The notes under the pieces are model-generated. The model saw nothing but the letters and a program-made list of their open reading frames with translations, did no database searches and had not been told where the DNA came from. Source: Micromonospora sp. WMMD1128 (GTDB lineage: Bacteria; Actinomycetota; Actinomycetes; Mycobacteriales; Micromonosporaceae). From it: a DNA stretch of 64,000 bases. The stretch spans positions 3,237,501 through 3,301,500 of the forward strand of contig NZ_CP114902.1 in the NCBI RefSeq assembly GCF_027497235.1, written 5' to 3'. Of the stretch, positions 27,345 to 38,371 are shown in pieces; position 1 is the first letter of the stretch, and each line of letters starts with the position of its first letter. Made by a program: the position numbers and the translations under genes.

Positions 27345-27376
27345 GGGTGGGCCGGGGACGGGTCCCCGGCCCACCC
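27345..27376. terminator. Perfect 15-bp hairpin between convergent genes
   Basis: GGGTGGGCCGGGGAC (27345-27359) pairs perfectly with 27362-27376 around a 2-base centre. It lies between the stops of the ferredoxin and the convergent hypothetical gene and could act in both directions. Confidence 0.65.
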
Positions 27377-27381
27377 GCGTA

Positions 27382-27954
27382 TCAGAGCATCGGACGACCG
27401 ACGACGGAGGCCACCAGCCGGGCGAACTCCTCCAACCGCCCGATCTGTCCGGCCCCGCCGTCGTCGAGCGTCTTGCCGAAGCGCAGCGCGTCGTGCCGCG
27501 GCGTGCCCGCCACCTCGTCGCTCGGCGGCGCCTCGTCCAGCGAGCTGAGCAGCAGGTAGACGTCGATGCTGTCGACCCGGACCGTGCCGTCCTCGGCGCG
27601 GGTGAGCCGGCGCCGGCAGCCGACCTCGGTGACGGTGGAGACCGGCACCACCCGCAGCGAGGAGGTCATCGCGCCGGGCGGCCCCTCCCCCGGCGGGACG
27701 TCCTCGCCGTGCCAGAGCACCAGTCGGCTGCCGTCGCAGACGACGACCTCCTGCCACACGCCGTTCACCTCGTTGACGAAGCGTTCCAGCGTGAAGCCGA
27801 GCACCGAGGCGCCCCGCAGCACCCCGCCGAGCGCCTCCAGGGCGATGTCGGGGTCACGCAGGTAGGCCCGGGCGGCCGACTCCAGGTCGGCGTAGGGCGA
27901 CCAGTCGGGGAAGACGGCGGGCATCTCGCCGTTGCCGTAGCCGGGACTGCTCAC
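27382..27954 (-). CDS. Conserved hypothetical protein
   Basis: A 190-residue soluble protein that I do not recognise as a named family. It has an N-terminal helical part ([26 protein letters not shown], residues about 22-47), a conserved-looking centre [26 protein letters not shown], and an Arg-rich beta part with [14 protein letters not shown]. There is no signal peptide or membrane helix. It sits between the ferredoxin and trmI, convergent with the former. Function unknown. Confidence 0.7.
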   Translation of the reverse strand: MSSPGYGNGEMPAVFPDWSPYADLESAARAYLRDPDIALEALGGVLRGASVLGFTLERFVNEVNGVWQEVVVCDGSRLVLWHGEDVPPGEGPPGAMTSSLRVVPVSTVTEVGCRRRLTRAEDGTVRVDSIDVYLLLSSLDEAPPSDEVAGTPRHDALRFGKTLDDGGAGQIGRLEEFARLVASVVGRPML

Positions 27955-28097
27955 GCCACCTCCCGCCCCGCTCCGCCGGGACGGGCTGCCCGCCCGTCAC
28001 GCGCCCCGATCCACTCCCTCATGCTTACCGTCTCCGGTGTCGTCGTCCCCACGGGCACACATGATCCGCCCGTCCGTGGGGCTTCGCGCGGCGGGGG

Positions 28098-30181
<2,084 letters not shown>

Positions 30182-30262
30182 TCCGGCGATGCTACGCGGG
30201 GGAGATCATCGACCGGTGCGGCGACGGCGGCGGTGTCACACCGGTGGCCTAACCTTCCGGGC

Positions 30263-31180
30263 ATGACGGCGAGACCGGTGATCGACACGCAGGGCGACCC
30301 GACGGCGGAAGCGGCGCCGGTCACGGTGCGGGCGTCGCTGTCGCCGTCGCGGGCGGCCGACTTCAAGACCTGCCCGCTGCTCTACCGGTTCCGCAGCATC
30401 GACCGGCTGCCCGAGCGCCCGACGGTCGAGCAGGCCCGGGGCACGCTCGTGCACGCCGTGTTGGAGCGGCTGTTCGACCTGCCGGCGCCGGCGCGCACCC
30501 CGAAGTCGGCGGGTGACCTGGTCGCCCCGCAGTGGGACCGGCTGGTCACCGCGGAGCCGGAGCTGTCGACGCTGTTCGCCGACGACGACACGGCCGGCCT
30601 GGAGGGGTTCCTCCGCTCGGCGGCGGCGCTGCTGGAGGGCTACTTCGCGGTGGAGGACCCGCGCCGGCTGGAACCGGCCGAGCGCGAGGCGCTGATCTCC
30701 GCGGTGGTCGACGACGAGTTGCTCATCCGGGGCTACCTCGACCGGCTCGACGTGGCGCCCGACGGCGCGTTGCGGGTGGTCGACTACAAGACCGGCGGCG
30801 CGCCGCGGGAGGCGTTCGAGGCACGGGCGCTGTTCCAGCTGAAGTTCTACGCCCTGGTGCTGTGGCGCACCCGGGGCGTGGTGCCGCGGGTGCTGCGCCT
30901 GCTCTACCTCAAGGACGCCGAGGTGTGCGACTACGCCCCCGACGCCGAGGAACTGGTGCGTTTCGAGCGCACGGTGGTGGCGTTGTGGCGGGCGATCGAG
31001 CAGGCCACCGTCCGGCAGGATTTCCGGCCCCGGCCGAGTCGGCTCTGCGACTGGTGCAGCCACCAGTCGCGGTGTCCGAGCTTCGGCGGCACCCCGCCGC
31101 CGTTCCCGGTAGCCGCCGCCGCGCCCGACCCGCTCGTGGACGCCCGGTCCCGCCCCGCCACCCCGGGGGCCGACGAGTGA
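30263..31180 (+). CDS. RecB-family PD-(D/E)XK nuclease with Fe-S cluster cysteines
   Basis: A 305-residue single-domain nuclease. Cys37 (FKTCPLLYRF) and the C-terminal Cys trio in CDWCSHQSRC can form a [4Fe-4S] cluster as in AddB and Cas4. The catalytic core has GTLVHAVLE near residue 60, a metal Asp in IRGYLDRLDV, and VVDYKTG near 172. There is no helicase domain. It likely acts as an exonuclease in repair. Next to trmI as in M. tuberculosis (Rv2118c-Rv2119, from recall). ATG 30263 is the homologous start; the frame is open upstream. Confidence 0.88.
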   Translation: MTARPVIDTQGDPTAEAAPVTVRASLSPSRAADFKTCPLLYRFRSIDRLPERPTVEQARGTLVHAVLERLFDLPAPARTPKSAGDLVAPQWDRLVTAEPELSTLFADDDTAGLEGFLRSAAALLEGYFAVEDPRRLEPAEREALISAVVDDELLIRGYLDRLDVAPDGALRVVDYKTGGAPREAFEARALFQLKFYALVLWRTRGVVPRVLRLLYLKDAEVCDYAPDAEELVRFERTVVALWRAIEQATVRQDFRPRPSRLCDWCSHQSRCPSFGGTPPPFPVAAAAPDPLVDARSRPATPGADE

Positions 31181-31182
31181 CG

Positions 31183-31200
31183 CTCCTCCTCGAGGAGGAG
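31183..31200. repeat. 18-bp perfect palindrome after the RecB-like gene
   Basis: CTCCTCCTCGAGGAGGAG reads identically on both strands, 2 bases past the stop. It could weakly end transcription or be a dyad binding site ahead of the histidine kinase. Confidence 0.5.
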
Positions 31201-31259
31201 GCCGGGTTCGGCTCCGGCGACGACGAGAGGCGCGCCGGGTCGGCCTAGCGTCTCCAGGC

Positions 31260-32204
31260 ATGACCGACCGGCTACCGGCCCGCCGGATGCTCGACACGTT
31301 GCTCACCGCCGCGGTGGCGTACGCGGTGGGTCGGGCGGCGCGACCCCGGCCCGTCCGCGCCCGCACGGGCGCCGACGGGGACGTCCCGGCGCGGACACCG
31401 CCCGTCGCGGACGGCCCCGGGGCGCCGACGTCGACCGCCGGGGGCGCCGCCACCGGTGCGGCGACGCCGGCCGTTCGGGGCGCCGCCACCGGTGCGGCGG
31501 GGCCGGACGCTGGTGACGCCGCCGCCGGCGCGGCGGTGGTCGCCGACGAGCGTCGACGGATCGTCGGCGAGTTGCACGACCTGGTGGCCCACCAGGTCGC
31601 CGCGATCGGGGTGCTGGCCACCGGGGCCCGCCGGGCGCTGCCCCGGGATCCGGCGGCGGCGGACCGGGCGCTGGCCGCGGTCGAGGAGACCGGCCGGGCG
31701 GCCCTTCGGGAGCTGCGCCGGCTGCTGCGGGTGCTGCGCGCCGACGCCGGCCCGGCCGCCGAACTGGCGCCGCTGCCCGGCCTGGCCGGCGTCGTCACGC
31801 TGGTGCGGCAGGCCCGCGACGCCGGGCTGCCGGTCACGCTGCGGACCGAGGGCTCGTTCGCGCCGGTGGGCGACGGCGTCGCGCTCGCCGCGCACCGGGT
31901 CGTGCGGGAGGCGCTGCGCAACGTGCTCCGGCACGCCGGTCCGGCCACCGCGTCGGTCCGGCTCACCGCCGCTGACGGATTCCTGACCGTGGAGGTGACC
32001 GACACCGGACGCGGCCCGGCGTCGCCCGACCGGATCGGACCCGGCCTGGTCGGCATGCGGGAGCGGGTCGCCCTCTACGGTGGGATCCTGCGGACCGGAC
32101 CGGCGCCGGGCGGCGGCTTCCGGGTGTACGCCCGGATCCCGCTGGACCCGGCCGGCACGGTCGGCGGACCGACCGCCGACCGGCACGACGAGGGGAAGAC
32201 ATGA
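31260..32204 (+). CDS. Two-component sensor histidine kinase (HisKA_3 type) lacking a sensor domain
   Basis: A 314-residue NarL-partner kinase. The phosphoacceptor is His106 in GELHDLVAHQ; the HATPase has REALRNVLRHA, VTDTGRG and GLVGMRERV. The usual transmembrane sensor region is reduced to one weak hydrophobic stretch (residues 9-24), followed by about 75 residues of Ala/Gly/Pro-rich sequence with an internal repeat (RGAATGAAG and GGAATGAAT). The kinase may be soluble or depend on a partner for sensing. It is coupled to the regulator gene by a 4-base overlap. Confidence 0.88.
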   Translation: MTDRLPARRMLDTLLTAAVAYAVGRAARPRPVRARTGADGDVPARTPPVADGPGAPTSTAGGAATGAATPAVRGAATGAAGPDAGDAAAGAAVVADERRRIVGELHDLVAHQVAAIGVLATGARRALPRDPAAADRALAAVEETGRAALRELRRLLRVLRADAGPAAELAPLPGLAGVVTLVRQARDAGLPVTLRTEGSFAPVGDGVALAAHRVVREALRNVLRHAGPATASVRLTAADGFLTVEVTDTGRGPASPDRIGPGLVGMRERVALYGGILRTGPAPGGGFRVYARIPLDPAGTVGGPTADRHDEGKT

Positions 32205-32884
32205 CCGACGCCGCCGCGCCCCGACCGGTGCGGGTCCTGCTCGCCGACGACCAGCCGTTGCTGCGTACCGGGTTCCGGATGGTCCTCGGCGTCGAGGGTG
32301 ACCTGGACATCGTGGGCGAGGCCGGCGACGGGGTGGAGGCGGTGGAGCTGTCCCGGCGGCTGCTGCCGGACGTGGTGCTGATGGACATCCGGATGCCGCG
32401 GATGGACGGGGTGGCCGCCACCCGGGCGATCGTGGACGCCCGGCTGCCGGTGCGGGTGCTCGTGCTGACCACGTTCGAGCTGGACGAGTACGTGGTCGGG
32501 GCGTTGCGCGCCGGCGCGAGCGGTTTCCTGGCCAAGGACGTGCCGGCCGAGGACCTGGTCACCGCGATCCGCACGGTGGCGGCCGGGGAGGCGGTGGTGG
32601 CGCCGCGGATCCTGCGCCGGCTGCTGGACCGCTTCGCCGACGTGCTGCCGGATCCGGCCGCCGCGCCGCCGCGGGTGCTGGATCCGCTCACCGAACGCGA
32701 GCGGGAGGTGCTGACCCAGGTGGCGCGCGGCCTGTCCAACGCCGAGATCGCCCGGGAGTTGTCGGTGAGCGAGACCACGGTCAAGACCCACGTCGGGCAC
32801 GTGCTGACCAAGCTGGGGCTGCGCGACCGGGTGCAGGCCGTGGTCCTGGCGTACGAGACGGGGTTGGTGCGGCCGGGCGGTTGA
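32201..32884 (+). CDS. NarL/LuxR-type response regulator
   Basis: A 227-residue regulator: receiver domain with acidic pair Asp16/Asp17, phosphoacceptor Asp62 (VVLMDIRMP), Thr in VLTTFE and Lys in FLAKD. The C-terminal LuxR helix-turn-helix is LTEREREVLTQVARGLSNAEIARELSVSE onward. ATG 32201 lies in the kinase stop (ATGA). It probably controls the ABC exporter that follows on the same strand. Confidence 0.92.
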   Translation: MTDAAAPRPVRVLLADDQPLLRTGFRMVLGVEGDLDIVGEAGDGVEAVELSRRLLPDVVLMDIRMPRMDGVAATRAIVDARLPVRVLVLTTFELDEYVVGALRAGASGFLAKDVPAEDLVTAIRTVAAGEAVVAPRILRRLLDRFADVLPDPAAAPPRVLDPLTEREREVLTQVARGLSNAEIARELSVSETTVKTHVGHVLTKLGLRDRVQAVVLAYETGLVRPGG

Positions 32885-32928
32885 GGTGGCGGCATCCACG
32901 TACCGTGACCAACGGCGGCGGCGCGTAG

Positions 32929-32959
32929 TTGACCCTCACGCGACGTGGGGTCCTACCGT
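32929..32959 (+). promoter_or_regulatory. Candidate promoter of the ABC exporter
   Basis: TTGACC (32929-32934) and TACCGT (32954-32959) with a 19-base spacer fit the actinobacterial housekeeping pattern fairly well. The 184 bases from there to the start at 33144 hold several short dyads where the regulator could bind. Confidence 0.35.
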
Positions 32960-33143
32960 CGACGCCGCCGCCCGGTCAGGGATCACCCCGAGCCGGCCTG
33001 GGGGGCGACCCCCACCAGAAATTCGGCACGGATTCCGCCCGGGGTCGGACGGATCCGCGACCGGCGGCGCCGAGGATGGGAACTGCCGCACCGGCCAGCG
33101 GGGGCGGTGCGGATCTCCGAGCACGACGGAAGAGGTAGATGAC

Positions 33144-33911
33144 GTGACCGCGACGGTAGGCCAGCAGGCGCAGGCCGCGGCCCGGGCGAACGACGTGTGG
33201 AAAGTGTACGGCAGCGGTGAGGCGCAGGTCATCGCGCTGCGGGGGGTGAATGCCGAGTTCGAACGCGGCCGGTTCACCGCGATCATGGGCCCGTCGGGCT
33301 CCGGCAAGTCGACGCTCATGCACTGCCTGGCCGGCCTGGACTCGGTGACCCGTGGCACCGTGATGATCGGTGAGACGACGGTGACCGGGCTCAACGACTC
33401 GGGTCTGACGAAGCTGCGCCGGGACAAGGTGGGCTTCATCTTCCAGCAGTTCAACCTGCTGCCGACGCTCACCGCGCAGGAGAACATCCTGCTGCCGCTG
33501 TCGATCGCCGGGCGCAAACCCGACCCGGCCTGGTACGACACCGTGATCGACACGGTCGGCCTGCGGGAGCGGCTCGGGCACCGACCGGCGCAGCTCTCCG
33601 GTGGCCAGCAGCAGCGGGTGGCGTGCGCCCGGGCGCTCGTCGCCCGGCCCGAGGTGATCTTCGCGGACGAGCCGACCGGCAACCTGGACTCCCGCTCCGG
33701 TGCCGAGGTGCTCAACTTCCTGCGCGACTCGGTGCGCGAGCACGGCCAGACCATCGTCATGGTCACCCACGACCCGACCGCCGCGGCGTACGCCGACCGG
33801 GTGGTCTTCCTCGCCGACGGGGAGATCGTCTCTGAGCTGGTCGAGCCGACCGCCGAGACGGTGCTGGACACCATGAAGAAGCTCGACGCGCCGGTCGAGG
33901 TGGGCAACTGA
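33144..33911 (+). CDS. ABC transporter ATP-binding protein, MacB/LolD type
   Basis: A 255-residue ATPase: Walker A GPSGSGKST at residues 49-57, Q-loop FIFQQFNLLPTLTAQEN, signature LSGGQQQRVACARAL near 151, Walker B IFADEPTGNLD near 173, and the H-loop VTHD. This belongs to the subclass serving FtsX-type permeases that drive mechanotransmission rather than classic transport. The GTG start has GGAAGAGG upstream. The ORF is coupled to the permease by a one-base overlap. Confidence 0.93.
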   Translation: MTATVGQQAQAAARANDVWKVYGSGEAQVIALRGVNAEFERGRFTAIMGPSGSGKSTLMHCLAGLDSVTRGTVMIGETTVTGLNDSGLTKLRRDKVGFIFQQFNLLPTLTAQENILLPLSIAGRKPDPAWYDTVIDTVGLRERLGHRPAQLSGGQQQRVACARALVARPEVIFADEPTGNLDSRSGAEVLNFLRDSVREHGQTIVMVTHDPTAAAYADRVVFLADGEIVSELVEPTAETVLDTMKKLDAPVEVGN

Positions 33912-36460
33912 TGTTCCGGGCGACGCTCAAGAGCCTGCTGGCGCGCAAGCTGCGCCTGGTGTTGTCCGGCCTGGCGGTGGTGCTCGGCGTCATGTTCGTC
34001 TCCGGCGCGTTCGTGCTCACCGACACGCTGGGCCGGTCCTTCGACGCGGTCTTCTCCGACGCCTACGCCGCCATCGACGTGAACGTGGCGGCCAAGCCGA
34101 AGGTCGAGGTCTCCGAGGCCGAGGGCGAGCCGGTGGCCGCCCCGGTGCCGGCGTCGGTGGTCGACCGGGTCGCAGCGGTGCCGGGCGCCACGGACGTACG
34201 CGGGGCGGTCGCCGCCGACGGCGCGCGGCTGATCGGCAGCAACGGCAAGGTGGTCACCTCGTTCGGGCCGCCGCAGCTCGGGGAGAACTGGCTCGGCGAG
34301 GACGACCTGATGAAGCTGCGCGAGGGCCGCGGCCCGCGGGCCGACGACGAGATCGCGGTCAACGCCGCGCTGGCCAAGGCGGCGAACGTGAAGGTCGGCG
34401 ACCGGGTCGGTGTGCTGACGTTGTCGCCGAAGGAGGAGTTCACCCTGGTCGGCGTGTTCGGCTACAGCGGCGGCCGGGACTCGATCGGCGGGGTGAACGA
34501 AATCGCCTTCACCACGCCCGTCGCCCAGCGGTTGATGCTCGGCAAGCCGGACGTGTTCACGCACGTCAGCGCGCGGGCCGCCGACGGCACCACGCCGGAG
34601 GCGCTGCGCGACGAGGTGTCCCGCACGCTCGGCGCCGACTACGACGTGAAGACCGGCGAGCAGCTCGCCGACGACGCCTCGGCCAGCCTGAAGGAGGGGC
34701 TGTCGTTCTTCAACAAGATCCTCCTCGGTTTCGCCGCGGTGGCGCTGTTGGTCGGCACGTTCCTGATCCTCAACACCTTCTCGATCATCGTGGCCCAGCG
34801 CACCCGTGAGCTGGCCCTGATGCGGGCCATCGGGGCCAGCGGCCGGCAGGTCATCGGCTCGGTGGTGCTGGAGGCGGTGGCGGTCGGCCTGGTCGCCTCG
34901 GTGCTCGGACTCGCCGCCGGCATCGGGGTGGGCGCGCTGCTGGCGTACCTGTTCGGCACGCTCGCCGGTGGTCTCACCCTGGCCGGGCTGGGCGTGCCGC
35001 CCGCGGCGGTGATCGGCGCGTTCACGGTGGGTCTGCTGATCACGGTGGTCGCGGCGCTGCTGCCGGCGCTGCGGGCCGCGCGGATCCCGCCGATCGCCGC
35101 GATGCAGGACGTGGCCACACCGGACCGGCCACTGACCAAGGTGACAGTCGGCGGCGCCGTGGTCACCACGATCGGGGCGGTCCTGCTCTTCCTCGGGCTC
35201 AGCGGCAACGCCGGCGGCAACACCCTGGCCACCATCCTCGGCGGCGTGCTGTTCGCGTTCATCGGGGTGGCGCTGCTGACCCCGGTGATCAGCCGGCCGG
35301 TGGTGGCCCTGCTCGGCACCCTGTTCGCCTGGTCGGTGCCGGGGAAGCTGGGCCGGCTCAACTCGGGCCGCAACCCGCGCCGGACCGCGATCACCGCCGC
35401 CGCGCTGATGGTGGGCATCGCGTTGGTGACCGGCGTGACGGTGATCCTGGACTCGGCCAAGGGCAGCATCAGCGCCCTCGCCGAGGACCGGATCAAGGCC
35501 GAGCTGGTGATCGCGGGCAGCATGTCCGGGCCCCGCCCGGCGAGCTTCGACCCGGCGGTGCTGGCCCAGGCCGCGGCGATCCCCGGGGTGCGGCTCGTCG
35601 ACGGCGAGTACGGCGACATGGCCACCGTCGGCGGCAAGCGGACCTGGGTGGCGGCGTCGAGCGACGTGTCCGCGCTGGAGCGGATCTTCGGGGCGAAGGC
35701 CACCGCCGGTGACATCAGCCAACTGGCCCCGGACCAGATGCTGCTCAGTTCGGACACCGCGAAGTCCCGCAACCTGTCGGTCGGCTCGACCGTGCCGGTG
35801 CAGTTGTCCCGCGGTGACGCGCGCACCTACACGGTCAGCGGCATCTACGAGAGTTCCCAGCTGACCAACCCGGTGGTGCTCCCGCCGCAGGCGGTCACCG
35901 ACTTCGCGATCCCACAGCCCAGCCAGGGCTTCGTGCAACTCGCGCCGGGCACGCCGGTCAGCGCGGTGCAACCGCAGATCGAACGGCTGCTGGCGGACAG
36001 TCCGGAGGTGTCGGTGGCGGACCGGGCCGCGTTCATCAAGCAGCAGACCAGCCAGTTGGACACCCCGCTGCGGATGATCCAGATCCTGCTGGCGCTGGCC
36101 ATCGTGATCGCCGTGCTGGGCATCATCAACACCCTGGCCCTGTCGGTGCTGGAGCGGACCCGCGAGCTGGGTCTGCTGCGGGCGATCGGCCTGCGCCGGG
36201 CGCAGACCATGCGCATGATCACCGTCGAGGCGGTGGTGATCTCGGTCTTCGGCGCGCTGCTCGGCGTCGTGGTCGGCACCGGTCTCGGCGCGGCCGTGGT
36301 GCGGGCGCTCAAGGACGAGGGCATCACCGACCTGGTCCTGCCCTGGGGTCAGATGGTGACGTTCCTGGTCCTGGCCGCGATCATCGGCGTGGTGGCGGCG
36401 GTGCTGCCGGCCATCCGCGCCGCCCGCATCAACGTGCTGGGCGCCATCGCCCACGACTGA
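33911..36460 (+). CDS. FtsX/MacB-family ABC transporter permease
   Basis: An 849-residue permease: N-terminal helix (residues about 16-40), a large extracytoplasmic MacB_PCD-like domain, a three-helix FtsX core near 265-400 (IIVAQRTRELALMRAIGASGRQV), then a second half with another extracytoplasmic domain (about 510-700) and a second FtsX core (LSVLERTRELGLLRAIGLRRAQ near 740-840). The duplicated form works alone with a single ATPase dimer. Likely roles are export or sensing of lipoproteins, peptides or antibiotics. The stop codon is part of the long palindrome at 36459-36522. Confidence 0.92.
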   Translation: MFRATLKSLLARKLRLVLSGLAVVLGVMFVSGAFVLTDTLGRSFDAVFSDAYAAIDVNVAAKPKVEVSEAEGEPVAAPVPASVVDRVAAVPGATDVRGAVAADGARLIGSNGKVVTSFGPPQLGENWLGEDDLMKLREGRGPRADDEIAVNAALAKAANVKVGDRVGVLTLSPKEEFTLVGVFGYSGGRDSIGGVNEIAFTTPVAQRLMLGKPDVFTHVSARAADGTTPEALRDEVSRTLGADYDVKTGEQLADDASASLKEGLSFFNKILLGFAAVALLVGTFLILNTFSIIVAQRTRELALMRAIGASGRQVIGSVVLEAVAVGLVASVLGLAAGIGVGALLAYLFGTLAGGLTLAGLGVPPAAVIGAFTVGLLITVVAALLPALRAARIPPIAAMQDVATPDRPLTKVTVGGAVVTTIGAVLLFLGLSGNAGGNTLATILGGVLFAFIGVALLTPVISRPVVALLGTLFAWSVPGKLGRLNSGRNPRRTAITAAALMVGIALVTGVTVILDSAKGSISALAEDRIKAELVIAGSMSGPRPASFDPAVLAQAAAIPGVRLVDGEYGDMATVGGKRTWVAASSDVSALERIFGAKATAGDISQLAPDQMLLSSDTAKSRNLSVGSTVPVQLSRGDARTYTVSGIYESSQLTNPVVLPPQAVTDFAIPQPSQGFVQLAPGTPVSAVQPQIERLLADSPEVSVADRAAFIKQQTSQLDTPLRMIQILLALAIVIAVLGIINTLALSVLERTRELGLLRAIGLRRAQTMRMITVEAVVISVFGALLGVVVGTGLGAAVVRALKDEGITDLVLPWGQMVTFLVLAAIIGVVAAVLPAIRAARINVLGAIAHD

Positions 36461-36522
36461 ACCGTTAGGCGGGGGCCCTTCTTATCGCCTGGGCGATAAG
36501 AAGGGCCCCCGCCTAACGGTTC
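36459..36522. repeat. Perfect palindrome with 31-bp arms, TTAGGCGGGGGCCC family
   Basis: Arms 36459-36489 and 36492-36522 are exact reverse complements around a 2-base TG centre. Each arm includes GTTAGGCGGGGGCCCTTCTT. It contains the last base pair of the permease stop and the TAG stop plus final codons of the convergent HAD gene. It could act as a two-way terminator, but such length and perfection suggest a mobile or recently homogenised repeat. A related element lies at 49322-49412. Confidence 0.93.
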
Positions 36523-37175
36523 AGCAGGGCGGCGAGCAACTCCAGGTCGACGGCGGTCAGGCTCTCCGACTGGTGCACGCCGTCGGTCGGCGGCAGCGGC
36601 ACCTCGGCCGGCACGGCCAGCACCGCCGCCCCGGCGGCAAGCGCGCTCGCCACGCCGGTCGGTGAGTCCTCGATCGCCACGCACCGCTCGATCGGCACGC
36701 CGAGCAGCTTCGCGGCGGTCAGGTACGGCTCCGGGTGCGGCTTGGCCTCGCCCACCTCGTCGCCGCAGACCACCGCGTCGAAGCTGTCCCGGCCCAGCGT
36801 GTCCAGGGCGACCTCGACGAGTGACCGGCCGCTGGAGGTGACGAGCGCGGTGGGGATGCCGGCGGCCCGCACCGCCCGCAGCAACGCCAACGCGCCCGGC
36901 CGCCACCGCAGTCCGGTGCGGAACAGGTCGAGGATCCGCGTGCTGATCCAGTCGGCGCTGGCCTGCGGATCCCGTTCCGGCTGGCCGAGGTCGTCGTGCA
37001 CGATCCGCATGGCGTCGGCCATCGAGGTCCCGATGATCGCCTGCCGGGCCGCCTCGGACAGCGTGCCGCCGTAGACGGCGGCCATCTCCTGCAACGCGAC
37101 GTCCCACAGCTTCTCGCTGTCGACCAGGGTGCCGTCCATGTCGAAGAGCACGGCGGCGGGGTGTGGGCTGCTCAG
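36513..37175 (-). CDS. HAD-family phosphatase (beta-phosphoglucomutase-like)
   Basis: About 220 residues: nucleophile motif VLFDMDGTLVDS, a helical cap, motif II VTSSG, Lys in AKPHPEPYL, and acidic motif IV AIEDSPTG. It dephosphorylates a small sugar or nucleotide phosphate. Start choice is unusual. The first in-frame GTG (37196) has no ribosome binding site, but a perfect AAGGAGG lies 6 bases ahead of a CTG at 37175, giving MSSPHPAAVLFDMDG. I prefer the CTG. The final codons (LLNR and stop) come from the palindrome at 36459-36522. Confidence 0.85.
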   Translation of the reverse strand: MSSPHPAAVLFDMDGTLVDSEKLWDVALQEMAAVYGGTLSEAARQAIIGTSMADAMRIVHDDLGQPERDPQASADWISTRILDLFRTGLRWRPGALALLRAVRAAGIPTALVTSSGRSLVEVALDTLGRDSFDAVVCGDEVGEAKPHPEPYLTAAKLLGVPIERCVAIEDSPTGVASALAAGAAVLAVPAEVPLPPTDGVHQSESLTAVDLELLAALLNR

Positions 37176-37266
37176 CGGGGGCCTCCTTCGGTACACCTAC
37201 CGGGGCGATCCTGCCAGCCGCCCGCCGCCCGCACGGCATCGTCCCCTCCCGGGGTGACCTGTGGCA

Positions 37267-38016
37267 TCAACCGAGGCCGCAGGCGTCGAGCGAGTTCTCG
37301 TAGCCGGCGAAGAACTTCTCGCTGCGCTGCTCGGCGGTGCCGTGCGCGCCCTCGGCGAACCAGGGCTGGTCCGGGTCGTCGCCGACCGCGAGCAGCCCCT
37401 CCCGGAACTCGTCGAGGTCGCCGTCCTCCAGCTTCAGCGTCCCGTCGCGCACGCTGTCGCCCAGGTACGCCCCGGCCATGCAGTCGGCCTGCAACTCCTG
37501 CTGGATGGTGAAGTTGTAGCGGATGCCGAGCCGGGTCTGCACGCCGTGGGCGTACTCGTGACCCAGCAGGTAGAACAGGAACGCGTCCCCGACCTGCCGG
37601 AACGCCGAGACCGACCAGTTCACGTCGTAGGCGATGAAGTCGCCGGCCGAGCAGTAGACGGCGTTGTTGCGCGGCAGCCCCTGACCGCCGCAGGTCACCT
37701 CGCCCGCACGGGTGTAGGGCACCACCCGCCGGATCGGCTGGAACCGCTGCCCGGAGGCGCGGAACCGGGCGGTCCAGTACTGCTCGGCGACGGCGACGGC
37801 GTCGGCGAAGTCCTGCTTGAACTCGGCGACGCTGGTGGTCCCGTCCGCCCGGGTGGTCACCGCGTCCGGTGACGCCGGCTCCCCGCTCGGCCGCGGGGCG
37901 GGCTGCTGCGGCCCCCCCTGGTCGAGTCCACCACCCATGCAGCCGGCGGCCACCACCACGGCCACCAGCAGCCCGGCCAACGGCCCGAGCCGCCGGCGTT
38001 CCACCCTGTCCCCCAC
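37267..38016 (-). CDS. Lipoprotein neutral zinc metallopeptidase (YpfJ-like)
   Basis: A 249-residue exported lipoprotein with lipobox VAAGC (Cys26). After a Pro-rich linker comes a protease domain: GHEYAHGVQ supplies the HExxH zinc site near residue 150, and QQELQADCMAGAYLGD holds the glutamate ligand and a conserved Cys. The pattern matches the neutral zinc metallopeptidase family of YpfJ. It acts on the outer face of the membrane; the substrate is unknown. The GTG start has GGGAGG 5 bases upstream. Confidence 0.85.
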   Translation of the reverse strand: MGDRVERRRLGPLAGLLVAVVVAAGCMGGGLDQGGPQQPAPRPSGEPASPDAVTTRADGTTSVAEFKQDFADAVAVAEQYWTARFRASGQRFQPIRRVVPYTRAGEVTCGGQGLPRNNAVYCSAGDFIAYDVNWSVSAFRQVGDAFLFYLLGHEYAHGVQTRLGIRYNFTIQQELQADCMAGAYLGDSVRDGTLKLEDGDLDEFREGLLAVGDDPDQPWFAEGAHGTAEQRSEKFFAGYENSLDACGLG

Positions 38017-38125
38017 GACTACCTCCCGGCTGTCCGACCCGTGTGAGCGCTTGTACCCCTACGCTCACCGGCTTGCACGTACCGGCGTCGGGAAACGTTC
38101 AGGTGTCGCGGGCGCGACGATGCCG

Positions 38126-38341
38126 TCAGCCGGTGAAGCCGTGCCCGCCGCTGTTCCAGCCGTCGTGCTGGGCGCGGGCCTGCTCGGCGGCCCGCCGGTG
38201 TCGCTCGGCCCGGGCCGCCCGGACCGCCGTGGGATCCTCGTCGATGGTCCGCCGCCGGTCCCGCCAGGAGACGTAGCCGACCACGCCCGCCACGAGCAGA
38301 ACCACGATCACCGTCGCCAGCGCCGCCGTCATATCCGCCAC
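38126..38341 (-). CDS. Small N-terminally anchored membrane protein
   Basis: A 71-residue protein: one transmembrane helix (LATVIVVLLVAGVVGYVSW, residues 8-26), then an Arg/Ala/Glu-rich helix and a Gly-rich end. No family recognised. GTG 38341 or ATG 38332 could start it. It is preceded by another small gene on the same strand. Confidence 0.6.
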   Translation of the reverse strand: MADMTAALATVIVVLLVAGVVGYVSWRDRRRTIDEDPTAVRAARAERHRRAAEQARAQHDGWNSGGHGFTG

Positions 38342-38371
38342 GATAGGGGGCGCGGGCGAGCGGATGTACGC

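Noticed and set aside
32936..36454. A 1172-codon minus-strand frame opposite the ABC genes
   Set aside because: Low-complexity shadow of the real ATPase and permease genes on the plus strand.
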